A stretch of DNA of 64,000 bases from Halomonas meridiana (GCF_009846525.1 NZ_CP024621.1:1612001-1676000), one strand, 5' to 3'; shown: positions 23,074 to 31,630, counted from the first letter of the stretch. Notes: generated from the sequence alone by a model not told the origin. Program-made: numbers and translations.

Positions 23074-24310
23074 ATGGCAGCAGTGACAATCGATAGAGAA
23101 GCTGGGGACTCTGGCAAAGGCTTTAGATTACAGCTCATAAGGGCGATAAAGCTCATGCTTAAGACGATTAAGCAAGATGCAAACACTGTATTTTTCACTG
23201 CGGTTGAAAACCTTGAAGATGTTTCTCATCAGACTATCGTCGATGGTGAAGTTAGCAGTTATTTCGAAGAAGACAAAAACTATGATCTGAATGGTAACTT
23301 CACAATTTTTAGTCCTCCTGTAACTAATACACTGGTCAGCTTTTTTGATATCTATATAGACCAATTTCGCACCAGTAACAATGTCTATTTGGGTTTTTAT
23401 ACAACGAGAAATATTGGAAAGGAAAGAAAGTCCAAGCTCGAAAGTGGTGAAAAAATAGATTTGCCGGATGAGCCGATTTTAAAAATTCTTCAGTCGCTAG
23501 ATGATGCTTCAGATGATACGATTTGCTTAGTGAAAGACATTATTTCTGAAGAGTACGCTTCGCAGTATAAAGAAAAATCAACGTCAGGAAACCTGGAAAC
23601 ACTTCAAGGTCTAACTGTTGATAGGTTCAAGGATTTTTTTGAGAATAATCTTGTGGCATTTCGGTCAGGAAAATGAGGATGAACTCAAGCAGGCTGTTTT
23701 AAAAGATATTGAGAACTCGCCTATTCACAACAATGCGCATATAGGTAAAGAAAACATAATATTTTGTTTGTTAATGGATAAGTTGAGTGAAAGGCAGAAT
23801 AGTAAAAACTTAGTTGACAAGCTGGTTCATAGTTCAGATGTGAAATTAATTTTTAAAGAAGCAGAGTCGCAAATTCCTGATGAAAGTATAGATCCTACAT
23901 GGCGTTACATTGCTGAGTTGGAAAAAGAGGTGACCGACAAGCGAAACTTGAAAGAAAAGGTGCTTTCAGTAATAGATGATATTTCAGAGCGTCGAATTAA
24001 ACAATTGGCAAGAAAGGCAAGTAGTTCTAAGTATGAAGAGTGTGAAGCGGACAAATCTTTTTTGTCTTTGAAGTATCGTGTTTTTGAAGCCTGTGAGGAA
24101 TATTTTTCTGGGGGTTGCTATGTCGCTCCTAGAAGTGGTGGCGATATGGATGCTGTTCTTAAAACACTTGTATCGAGAGCGGTAGAGGATATTTCTAAGT
24201 TAAAGAGCGATTACAAATATACAATTTCCAATGATAAAACGATAGAAGGAATTATTTGGAATTTATTTGATGAGTGTTTTTTAGCTTTTGATGAGTATAG
24301 TGATGAATGA
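23074..24310 (+). pseudogene. ABC-3C effector/C-terminal-domain protein, frameshifted
   Basis: The frame from the ATG at 23074 ends at 23676, but a continuous protein is restored if one T is removed from the T7 run at 23634-23640. The join then reads DRFKDFLRIILWHFGQENED and runs to 24310, about 411 residues. The N-terminal part looks like a restriction-endonuclease-like nuclease: GKGFRLQLIRA (residues 14-24), ENLEDVS with Glu45/Asp49, and YFEEDKNYD with Glu66-x-Lys68 as an ExK-type motif. This resembles Cap4/DUF4297-type dsDNA nuclease domains. The C-terminal part (from LWHFGQE) fits the partner domain of ABC-three-component systems. The nuclease call is from motif spacing only. If the T7 run is misread, the gene is intact. 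Confidence 0.7.
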
Positions 24311-24824
24311 CGTAAGTGCAAAAAAAAGACTAATGTACCTAAGCGGTGAAGATTTTTATCTTTATTGCTATTCCATTTTTGTCATTTTGGATTCTTTAGG
24401 CTGTCGTAATGGTAAATATTTTAGAGATTATAGAAAGTTGGCGTTTCTAACCGATATTATCGGTGATGATAAAATAGTCTATGTGCTTTCTCATTCTTCA
24501 GGAGAAAAGCTGAATCCTAAAGATTACGAGTGTTTGCTTGATAGCTATTCGAACGGATTAACTCTAAGAAGTGAAATTCTTAAGCTGTTGTTTGTTCTTG
24601 AGAAGAAAGGTTATGTGAGTTTAAATCAAGGCAAGGCGCAAGAGATTAATGTGACTTTGACTAAAAATAATCTTCCTGGTGGCTTTTTAAATAGCAATGT
24701 TTTTGCGTCTGAATTTAAGAATATAAAACGTGTATCAAAGAAAGTTGGACGGTTAGCGTCATTAACTCTGGATACCATGTTAAATAAAATTTATGTTGAA
24801 AACGGAGTTCGAACATGGGCCTGA
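24303..24824 (+). CDS. ABC-3C system middle component
   Basis: A 173-residue protein from the ATG at 24303, whose first bases overlap the stop of the upstream gene (ATGAATGA); an ATG at 24291 is also in frame. It has a short N-terminal region followed by DYRKLAFLTDIIG, a helical segment EILKLLFVLEKKGYV and a basic C-terminal helix. Small proteins of this kind, lying between a nuclease-type gene and an SMC-like ATPase gene, are the middle components of ABC-3C systems. They are thought to bridge ATPase and effector. It is the only one of the three operon genes that is intact. Its stop overlaps the ATPase start by 10 bases. Confidence 0.7.
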   Translation: MNDVSAKKRLMYLSGEDFYLYCYSIFVILDSLGCRNGKYFRDYRKLAFLTDIIGDDKIVYVLSHSSGEKLNPKDYECLLDSYSNGLTLRSEILKLLFVLEKKGYVSLNQGKAQEINVTLTKNNLPGGFLNSNVFASEFKNIKRVSKKVGRLASLTLDTMLNKIYVENGVRTWA

Positions 24825-26814
24825 TGCGGGTTAATAAGCTTGTTTATGAGGGAAGTAAGTATTACTTCGAATCAAAAGAATTCGATAAAAATATCATCCT
24901 GATTGAGGGTGACAATGGAACAGGGAAAAGCACTTTTGTAATTTGATTTATTTTGCATTTGGGGGTGAAGTTCCAATATTCCGAAGAGATAATGATAAGC
25001 GTCACGATGAAATTACATCCGATAGCGACAACTATGTTGATCTTTATATATCGATTAATAATGAAAGCTATTTGCTTAGGCGCTACTTTGGAGATAATGA
25101 AATAACAGTAATTCCCTATGAGCGAGTTGTTGAAAAAGTATACTCAGAAGACAAAAAGACTTTGCTTGAAGAGAAGGTGGGGTTTGTTCTATTGGAGGAT
25201 AAGGTTGAAATATATTCCGTCAATAGAAGCAAAGATGCATATGTTTTTTCTGACTGGATTCTTGGGAAGCTGAAAATATCTGTAGTCGAGCTTTTTCACG
25301 GTTACAATACATTTAAAATTAATATATCCGATTTGATGCGGTTGATTTATCACGACCAGCAGCCGAACCCGGAGGGGATTTATAAAAAGCCAGATACTAA
25401 TTCTACATATGTATCTGATTCAGAGTTGGTTAGAAAGGCTATTTTCGAACTCTTAGTTGGTGAAGCTTATTCTAATTATTACGACTCCATTTCCGAAGAA
25501 AAGAAACTATCGAGAGAAAAAAGCTTGGCTAAAGCGGTTGTAAGTGAGTACTCGTTATTAGCTGATAAGATGCGAAAAAATGGCGAAGCTAAAAATGTTA
25601 GTTTTTTGCAAAAAGAAATTTTGGACAATGAAAAGCAAATTGACAAGCTACATGATGCAAGACTGGCATTTAAGCGTAACCGGTCTGGTTCGAATACAGT
25701 CAATCAAGATATTGAGTCGTGCAAGTCGGAATTAATTGATTGCGAATTAAAGTTAAGTCGATTGAAAGAAAGTCTCATTTCTATTCTCGATGAAAGGTAC
25801 AAGTTAAACATAGTTAGAAACGAGTCTGTTTCAGAAATTAGGCGCATTGAAAAAGTTATTTTTTCCCACGATCAGCTAAACCTTTTTACTTCCGATACTT
25901 GCCCATATTGCTTAAGTAATGTGGATCGTGTTGAAGGGCATTGTGTTTGTGGTGCTTCGATTGAAGAAGAGCAGTATGAAAGGTTTTTCTACACGTCAAA
26001 AGAATATAAGGATATTCTAAATTCCAAGCTTAAGGCTTTATCAACAATTAAAACTGCTTACGATGATTGTGACTCCGAAGTTCAAGAGACCAAAAATGAG
26101 ATCGAGATGGTAGAGAAACAATCAGTGGCGTTACGTGAAAAGCTAAAGGAAATGCTTGGGCGGGTCGATGAAGTTATTGATATTGAAAGCCTAAATGATA
26201 TTGACGATAAAATATTGCAACTCAGGGAGGATGTCGCGAATCTAAATCGATTGTTAGAAGTTGAATCAAAACTAGAGGGTTTTCAAAAAGACTTTGACTT
26301 GGTTAGCTCAAAAGCAAAAGATGCCGAACTTAAAAGAAAAGGACTTGAAATTAAAGCTCAACAAGATGTTACCTCAAAAGTAAATGAATTTAGTGAAATC
26401 TATAATGAGCTGATGAAAAATACCTTGCCTGATTGCAGATCAGCCAAGATTAGACTTGATAACTATTTGCCTTCGATCAACGATGGACTCTATCGGGAGA
26501 CCAGTGCACTTGTTTCGATCCGGTTAATGTACTTTATTGCTCTAATGCATTTATCATTGTCCGATAAATCGGTGACATTCCCACGCTTTCTACTGATTGA
26601 TACCCCTGAGACTGCCGGAATTGAATTAGACTATCTACAAAACTGTATTAGGCAGCTTGAAGGCTTACAAGAATATGGGGTTGACTTTCAGGTCATTATT
26701 TCAACAGGTTTAAATAAATATCCAGATTCCTTAAAAGACAATCGTGTACTCTTTATGCCAGATAGGAAACAGAAGGAGCACATGCTTTTGAAAGAGAAGA
26801 AATTCACTTATTGA
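24815..26814 (+). pseudogene. ABC-3C SMC/Rad50-like ATPase, frameshifted after Walker A
   Basis: From the ATG at 24815 the frame reads 43 residues, including Walker A EGDNGTGKST (residues 31-40), and stops at TGA 24944-24946. Adding one T to the T4 run at 24934-24937 restores STFCNLIYFAFGG and a frame to 26814, about 666 residues. The middle is a long charged coiled coil containing a Cys cluster (CPYC at 25900-25911, then CVCG), like a zinc hook or ribbon. Near the C-terminus RFLLIDTPE (around 26588-26610) is a Walker B-like motif, preceded by a helical ALVSIRLMYFIAL segment in the place of an ABC signature. This matches the ATPases of ABC-3C systems. Without correction no full ATPase can be made. 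Confidence 0.75.
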
Positions 26815-26904
26815 CTATTTTTTTACAATCACACTTACTGCAACGAATTAGTCTGCTTAGCTTATTATACTGTTTGCTATACATGCCGGCAGACCAGATC
26901 TGAA

Positions 26905-26976
26905 AGTTAACAAGTTGCTGCACACGGATAAATTATTCACTGCGCTCATAATTTACCGGTGAGCAAAGCGTTAAAA
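26905..26976 (+). other. attC-like recombination site 2
   Basis: A 72-base imperfect palindrome. TTAAC at 26907-26911 pairs with GTTAA at 26970-26974, with spacers AAG and AGC. The 5' arm TTGCT-G-CAC-A-CGG-A-TAAATTAT pairs with ATAATTTACCGGTGAGCAA completely apart from three extra 5' bases (G, A, A). The extrahelical-base pattern parallels attC1, although the paired sequence is different. The loop is about 12 bases. Expected crossover is between G26970 and T26971. Confidence 0.85.
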
Positions 26977-26986
26977 GTAATAAAGT

Positions 26987-27553
26987 ATGGATGTATTCCT
27001 TTTAAGACACGCAGAAACAGAAACGAACCGTGATGGTGCGTTAGCAACAGGAAGCGGTGACGCGCTCACACAGCATGGCCACTATCAGGCACAGAGCATC
27101 ATAGGACGTCTCTTGGAATTGGAGATCGAGTGCATTCTGTGCTCTCCGTATCCGAGAGCCCTGCAAACCATTCAACCTTTTGTTGAGGTTGCCAGAATAG
27201 AGATTGAGATTCACCCTTGTTTAGCTGAGGGGCAGTTAGTGTTGACTGAGACTCCCGCTCGAGAGGAGCCCAAGTATTTCCGTCACGTATCGGGCCATGA
27301 CTACCCCCATGAAAATGAGTCACCAGGTGCATTCATGGAGCGTGTGGTACAGGCAAAAAAGCTAATCGACACCCAGCCTCATTCCAGGATATTGGTGGTA
27401 ACGCATGGGCACATGCTTCGCGAATTATTAAACAGCATGCTGGCTTTGCCCCATAAAACAAGGTTCCCGCACGATAATTGTGGGCTGAGTCATGTATCGG
27501 TAGGTGCCGTAAATATGGTCAGCTATATCAACCGACCAATTTCTTCTAGCTAA
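26987..27553 (+). CDS. Histidine phosphatase family protein, cassette-borne
   Basis: A 188-residue cytoplasmic protein of the phosphoglycerate-mutase-like histidine phosphatase superfamily. The catalytic RHAE is at residues 7-10 in VFLLRHAETETN, a CSPYPRALQT segment is near residue 53, and the second catalytic His is in VVTHGHMLREL. Its substrate cannot be told from the sequence. It starts 16 bases after the cassette boundary, with no strong ribosome site, and ends in a short Ser-rich tail. Base composition is more balanced than in the ABC-3C cassette, which hints at a different origin. Confidence 0.85.
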   Translation: MDVFLLRHAETETNRDGALATGSGDALTQHGHYQAQSIIGRLLELEIECILCSPYPRALQTIQPFVEVARIEIEIHPCLAEGQLVLTETPAREEPKYFRHVSGHDYPHENESPGAFMERVVQAKKLIDTQPHSRILVVTHGHMLRELLNSMLALPHKTRFPHDNCGLSHVSVGAVNMVSYINRPISSS

Positions 27554-27689
27554 CGACTTGTGGCGACCGACTTTCCAGCCCTGAGCGCCCACAAGTTTTG
27601 TGGTTCGCTGGGTTGCTAAGCGTTCAACAGTAGTTACTAGTGCTCTTGACCACGTCGTACTGAACCATCTTTAGCATGGATAATGTTTT

Positions 27690-27742
27690 GGTGGCGCGGC
27701 CTCGCGGGTGCCTCGCTGATCGCTCGTTACCACGCGCTACAA
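27690..27742 (+). repeat. Dispersed 53-base intergenic repeat, copy A
   Basis: Identical over 53 bases to 29916-29968, starting GGTGGCGCGGCCTCGCGGG and ending CACGCGCTACAA. It lies between the histidine phosphatase cassette and the end of the LysR gene. The 240-base gap here (27554-27793) otherwise holds a hairpin ACTTGTGG/CCCACAAGT and a weak attC-like remnant. Confidence 0.9.
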
Positions 27743-27793
27743 GGGTATTGACCTGGGTGGTGGGTATCACCGTCGAGAGCTGATGCCGCAAAA

Positions 27794-28705
27794 TCACGCG
27801 CTTTCTCCCAACATCTCAACGATCATTTGTCTTAGCCAGTTGTGCCCGGCATCGCTTTCCCGCCGTGAGTGCCAAACCATCTCGTAGGCAAACGGGTCGA
27901 TGGCAAAGGGAGGGGCGAAAAGCTGTAGCGGTGAGTCCTCCAGAAATAGATCGAAGCTGCGCCGTGCAGCGGTCAATATCAAGTCCGTGTTGGCCACTAA
28001 ACTGCTAGCGATGCCCCAGTGGGGCAGGGTCATCGCTATCCTGCGGGTGACGCCTTCTCGCTGCAGGGCGTGTTCTATCTCACCGGCTTCGTTGCTTTGC
28101 AGAGCGACCAGTACATGTGGCCGCGAGAGCCATTCGTCTTTATCCAGGCTACCGGACCTGGGCAGGGTGTGTTTATCCGCCGCACTCACGAAGTGCTCGA
28201 TGAAGAGCGTTCGGGTGCGTAACTCATCGGCAAGCGGCGATGGGAACACCCCAAACGCCAAGTCGATCTCTCCATCATGTACACCTGCCAGCATCGAGGC
28301 GCGGCTGCCTTGCGTGACTTGAAGATCGATCCCCGGCGCGCAGGAACGCAAGCGCTTTACCAGCCCCGGCAGGATGACCCGAGAGCCATAGTCCGACATG
28401 GCGAGCCTAAATAGTCGCTTTGTCCGAGCGGGGTCGAAGGCGGGCTGGTCGAGCAGCGTGCCTACCTGATGCAGTGCTTCCGTCAATGCCGGTAGTAGCT
28501 CGCTGGCGCGGGAAGTGAGTTCCAGTTTGCCTGCTCGTCGCACCAGCAACGGGTCGTCAAAAATAGTGCGCAAATGAGCGAGTGCATGGCTGACGGCGGG
28601 CTGGCTTTTATGTAAGCGCCGTGCCGCTCGCGAGACGTGCTTTTCGGTCAGTAGTGCGTGCAGAGCGACCAGCAGATTGAGATCGATACGTCTTAAATTA
28701 TTCAT
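27794..28705 (-). CDS. LysR family transcriptional regulator
   Basis: A 303-residue regulator with an N-terminal winged helix-turn-helix (LLTEKHVSRAARRLHKSQPA, then VSHALAHLR) and a C-terminal substrate-binding domain. The start MNNLRRIDLNLLVALHAL at 28705 is the usual LysR opening; an upstream ATG at 28741 would add an unlikely hydrophobic stretch. It is divergent from the DUF606 transporter gene with a 94-base shared region, so it probably regulates that gene and itself. The inducer is unknown. Confidence 0.9.
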   Translation of the reverse strand: MNNLRRIDLNLLVALHALLTEKHVSRAARRLHKSQPAVSHALAHLRTIFDDPLLVRRAGKLELTSRASELLPALTEALHQVGTLLDQPAFDPARTKRLFRLAMSDYGSRVILPGLVKRLRSCAPGIDLQVTQGSRASMLAGVHDGEIDLAFGVFPSPLADELRTRTLFIEHFVSAADKHTLPRSGSLDKDEWLSRPHVLVALQSNEAGEIEHALQREGVTRRIAMTLPHWGIASSLVANTDLILTAARRSFDLFLEDSPLQLFAPPFAIDPFAYEMVWHSRRESDAGHNWLRQMIVEMLGESA

Positions 28706-28799
28706 AGTTTGAATAATGAAAAATAAAAAATGGAATTTCAATTAATGAAATGAATTGTACAAGATAAAAGACCCTTTCAGACGCATCAGGAGTCTTGTC

Positions 28800-29321
28800 A
28801 TGAATTCATCTCTCACCGTGGTAGGGTTGGCGGCAGTAGCGGTCGTCGCAGGCGCTTTGGTGCCATTTCAAGCCGGTAGTAACGCGGAATTAGGCCGAGC
28901 GCTAGGCCATCCTCTTTGGGCAACGCTGGTCTCTCTGGTGGTCAGTATTCTTGTCGTCATCCCCATTGCACTGGCGATGCAGGCAGCGCCTCCCGTTTTC
29001 GGGGCTGCTAGGCACTTGCCCGCCTGGGGATGGCTGGGCGGCGTCGCAGGCGCTATCTACGTATCGTCGGCGCTAATATTGGTGCCGCGGGTGGGGGCCA
29101 CGAGCTTTATGGTGTGTGTGATTGCAGGGCAGCTGATCGCATCGCTGCTGCTGGATTACCACGGCTGGATGAACTTGCCTGTTAGAGAGGTCAGCGTGGG
29201 GCGTGTGTTGGGCGTGGTGATGGTAATAGTGGGCATGGTGACGGTGCTGTGGTTCTCATCCACGACCAAACCAGCTCAACACGATGCTGATCAGGTCGTA
29301 TCACGCACCGCCCATTCATGA
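28800..29321 (+). CDS. DMT family transporter (DUF606/YdcZ type)
   Basis: A 173-residue membrane protein with about five helices: VVGLAAVAVVAGALVPFQAGSNAELGRA and later HPLWATLVSLVVSI, VAGAIYVSSALILVPRVGA and VLGVVMVIVGMVTVLWF. The QAG-N-x-LG motif and the PRVGA segment fit the small DUF606 members of the drug/metabolite transporter superfamily. AGGAG at 28788-28792 supports the ATG at 28800. It is divergent from a LysR regulator, a common pairing. The substrate is unknown. Confidence 0.85.
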   Translation: MNSSLTVVGLAAVAVVAGALVPFQAGSNAELGRALGHPLWATLVSLVVSILVVIPIALAMQAAPPVFGAARHLPAWGWLGGVAGAIYVSSALILVPRVGATSFMVCVIAGQLIASLLLDYHGWMNLPVREVSVGRVLGVVMVIVGMVTVLWFSSTTKPAQHDADQVVSRTAHS

Positions 29322-29437
29322 AGGCACAAGGTTTTTCGATGAATCTGCACGGTTCAACGTCGCTCGAACGGTAAGTGGACGTAGTGTAAGTTTGGTTATG
29401 CTCTTCAAGCGAACCATCATCTTTCTTTCAGGAGCCT

Positions 29438-29848
29438 ATGGATAATCGATATATCGTCATATTCGATGGTGTTTGCAACTTCTGTAATGGAGCAGTGAAT
29501 TTCATCATCAAGCGAGACCCAGAGGGAATCTTTGCATTCACCCCGATGCAGAGCGAGTTGGCGCAGGAACTCACGCAGCGCTTCAACATGCCCGATGTGG
29601 GCATGGACACCTTGGTGCTTATCAAGGCTGGTAAGTGTTACGTGCTTTCAGAGGCGGCCCTTGAGATCGCCAAAGAGCTAAAAGGGCCGTGGCGGCTCTG
29701 TTATGCATTCAAGGTTGTGCCCAGGCCGATTAGAGACGCGGCTTATAAATTATTCGCTCGGAATCGTTATACGCTTTTTGGTAAGAAAGAGGCTTGTATG
29801 GTGCCGACAGTAGAGGTGAAGTCGCGGTTTGTGGGTATCGACACTTAG
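29438..29848 (+). CDS. DCC family (DUF393) thiol-oxidoreductase-like protein
   Basis: A 136-residue protein with the family signature FDGVCNFCNGAVNF (DxxCxxC) near residue 9, followed by FTPMQSELAQEL and RPIRDAAYKLFARNRYTLFGKKEAC. DUF393 proteins have a thioredoxin-like arrangement, but their role is not established. The gene stands alone between two short intergenic regions. Confidence 0.88.
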   Translation: MDNRYIVIFDGVCNFCNGAVNFIIKRDPEGIFAFTPMQSELAQELTQRFNMPDVGMDTLVLIKAGKCYVLSEAALEIAKELKGPWRLCYAFKVVPRPIRDAAYKLFARNRYTLFGKKEACMVPTVEVKSRFVGIDT

Positions 29849-29915
29849 CCTTTGTGCGGGTATTTGTTTCAACCAGACGTTGGTGGGGGGTAAGCGCGTG
29901 CATGTTATTTATTGG

Positions 29916-29968
29916 GGTGGCGCGGCCTCGCGGGTGCCTCGCTGATCGCTCGTTACCACGCGCTACAA
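29916..29968 (+). repeat. Dispersed 53-base intergenic repeat, copy B
   Basis: Identical to copy A at 27690-27742. It lies in the gap after the DCC gene and before the Rossmann-fold gene, again outside coding sequence. Confidence 0.9.
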
Positions 29969-30041
29969 TTTCATTCTTTGCCTACTCGCGTCAGTAGGGT
30001 TCTGTGTCTATGGCACTAACACCATAAGGAAAGGTTAATCC

Positions 30042-30725
30042 ATGCCCACCGCCATCGTTCTTGGTGCTACTGGCGCTATTGGTCAGCAGCTTGTTACTCA
30101 GCTTACCCAGCGGGGTGAGGTGGAAAGCGTCATCGTGATTACCCGCCGTGAGCTGGATATTACCCGTGAATTTCCCAACGCTATCGTTTCCAAAATCCAG
30201 CCTGCGCTGCTCGATTTCGACCAGTTAGAAGCCCAGGCCGCCGAGTGTATGCCCGCCGGTGCCGTGGCCTTTGTGGCGCTGGGCACCACGAAGAAGCAGG
30301 CGGGGAGTAAAGCGGCGTTTCGCCGTGTGGATCATGGGTTGGTGCTGGCGTTTGCGCGGGCGTGTAAAACGGCAGGGGTGAGTGGGTTAGGCGTGGTGAC
30401 GGCGCACGGGGCGAATGCGCGCTCTTCGGTGTTTTATAACCGTGTGAAAGGCGAGGTGGAGCGGGATGTTCAGTCGCTGGGGTTGCCCTGCGTGTTCTTT
30501 GCTCGGCCTTCGCTGTTATTAGGACGGCCAGAGGATGGGCGGTTGGCAGAGTCGTGGGCGAGTGCGCTTTTAGCACCAGCGTCACGTTGGTTGCCGCGCT
30601 CGGTACGGCCGATCGAGGTGCGCGTCGTGGCGGCGGCAATGGTCGACGCGGCGTTGGGCGCCGCCGACGGGCGCGTGTCGTTCGTGCTCTCGAATGCGGC
30701 CATGCACCAGAGTGAAAGCCCCTAG
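30042..30725 (+). CDS. NAD(P)-binding Rossmann-fold oxidoreductase (HTATIP2-like)
   Basis: A 227-residue protein with N-terminal nucleotide-binding motif VLGATGAIGQQLVTQL, a second segment AFVALGTTKKQAGSKAAF, and a YNRVKGEVER active-site-like Tyr/Lys region. This is the arrangement of short atypical SDR proteins related to HTATIP2/YraR. The substrate is unknown. AAGGAAAGG precedes the ATG. It is convergent with the following LysR gene, ending 2 bases apart. Confidence 0.85.
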   Translation: MPTAIVLGATGAIGQQLVTQLTQRGEVESVIVITRRELDITREFPNAIVSKIQPALLDFDQLEAQAAECMPAGAVAFVALGTTKKQAGSKAAFRRVDHGLVLAFARACKTAGVSGLGVVTAHGANARSSVFYNRVKGEVERDVQSLGLPCVFFARPSLLLGRPEDGRLAESWASALLAPASRWLPRSVRPIEVRVVAAAMVDAALGAADGRVSFVLSNAAMHQSESP

Positions 30726-30727
30726 CG

Positions 30728-31630
30728 TTAATGCGTGTGGCCGGGTTGGCGGCTGTGCTCCAGCTCTTCGATCATCTTGCGCGCAGCGTTGGAGAGCGTT
30801 CGGTTGGTGTGCACCAGATAGCCGAGCGGGCGATGAATGGGCGCGGTGTCCACGGGTAGCTCTACCAGCTCGCTGTCGATCATCCTTTCCGGCAGCAGGC
30901 TCCAGCCGAGCCCTACGCCGCACATCATTTTGAGTGTTTCTAAGTAGTTGGTCGACATGCTCACGGGCAGGGTGAGGCCTGCTTCCTCAAAGCGTTGGCC
31001 AATCAGCGTGCGAGTGAAGGTTTTGGCCCCCGGCAATATGCAGTTTACCTCACACAGTTCTGCCAAGCTGAGAGGCCTGCCGTTGTTGCGACTGCGGTCG
31101 GCGAGTGGATGGTCGCTGGCGCAGACGAAGCATAGTCGGTCACGCCATAGCTCCACGACCTGAAGCTGTTCAACGGGGTGGGGAGCCAGGGTGACGATGG
31201 CCATTTCCAGCGTGCCATCCATCACGCCCTGGTAAGCCAGTTCGGAATCCAGGAAATGCAGATCCAGCGCCACTTCGGGATGGCGCTGGGTGTACTGCTT
31301 CAGTAGCGGCGGCAGGCGGTGCAGGCCAATGTGGTGGCTGGTGGCGAGCGTCAGTTTGCCGCCCACTTGACCAGAGAGATTGGCCAGCGCGCGGCGGCTA
31401 TCTTCAACGGTAAACAGAATGCGCTGGGCGTTGGGCAGCAGCACGTTGCCTGCTTCGGTCAGTGCGATGCGCCGCCCAATGCGGTCGAAAAGTCGCGTGC
31501 CCAGCAGGTCTTCCAGCGTGGCAATGCGCTTGCTGACCGCAGGCTGTGTGAGATGGAGCTGTTCGGCAGCGCGGGAGAAGCTTTGGGTTTCCGCCACGGC
31601 GAGAAAGGCTTGCAGGCTTTGGGTATCCAC
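30728..31630 (-). CDS. LysR family regulator divergent from leuCDB
   Basis: A 300-residue LysR regulator. The start is taken as the GTG at 31630 (MDTQSLQAFLAVAETQSF), with GGGAG upstream on the minus strand; an upstream frame extension to 31786 has no family-like sequence. Its helix-turn-helix is FSRAAEQLHLTQPAVSKRI. The substrate-binding domain is similar to CysB/CbbR-type regulators. It shares a 156-base intergenic region with leuC, as in Pseudomonas, so control of leucine biosynthesis is likely but unproven. The C-terminus is His-rich (SRQPGHTH). Confidence 0.9.
   Translation of the reverse strand: MDTQSLQAFLAVAETQSFSRAAEQLHLTQPAVSKRIATLEDLLGTRLFDRIGRRIALTEAGNVLLPNAQRILFTVEDSRRALANLSGQVGGKLTLATSHHIGLHRLPPLLKQYTQRHPEVALDLHFLDSELAYQGVMDGTLEMAIVTLAPHPVEQLQVVELWRDRLCFVCASDHPLADRSRNNGRPLSLAELCEVNCILPGAKTFTRTLIGQRFEEAGLTLPVSMSTNYLETLKMMCGVGLGWSLLPERMIDSELVELPVDTAPIHRPLGYLVHTNRTLSNAARKMIEELEHSRQPGHTH

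Larger units (their letters stand above)
22026..27630 (+). mobile_element. Integron-type cassette array without integrase (CALIN-like)
   Basis: Three genes or operons, all on the plus strand, are separated by two attC-like palindromes. Proposed cassettes are 22026-23013 (DUF2971), 23014-26970 (ABC-3C operon) and 26971 to about 27630 (histidine phosphatase). Each boundary shows G^TTAA and the 5' parts of both attC sites begin GTTAACAAG. The whole stretch is visibly more AT-rich than the housekeeping genes on either side. The right end is uncertain: only a weak, degenerate attC-like sequence follows the last gene. No integrase lies within the window. Clusters of attC sites lacking an integrase (CALINs) are a known class. 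Confidence 0.75.

Noticed and set aside
24930..24950. Programmed -1 frameshifting in the ATPase gene
   Set aside because: The shift direction would fit, but no X-XXY-YYZ slippery heptamer and no evident downstream pseudoknot are present; a lost T in the T4 run is simpler.
27551..27635. A third attC site after the histidine phosphatase gene
   Set aside because: AACGACTT and AAGCGTT could pair with one extra base and the 3' end has GCGTT like attC2, but the rest of the arms do not align well and a different internal hairpin (ACTTGTGG/CCCACAAGT) is stronger. Kept only as a possible degenerate remnant.
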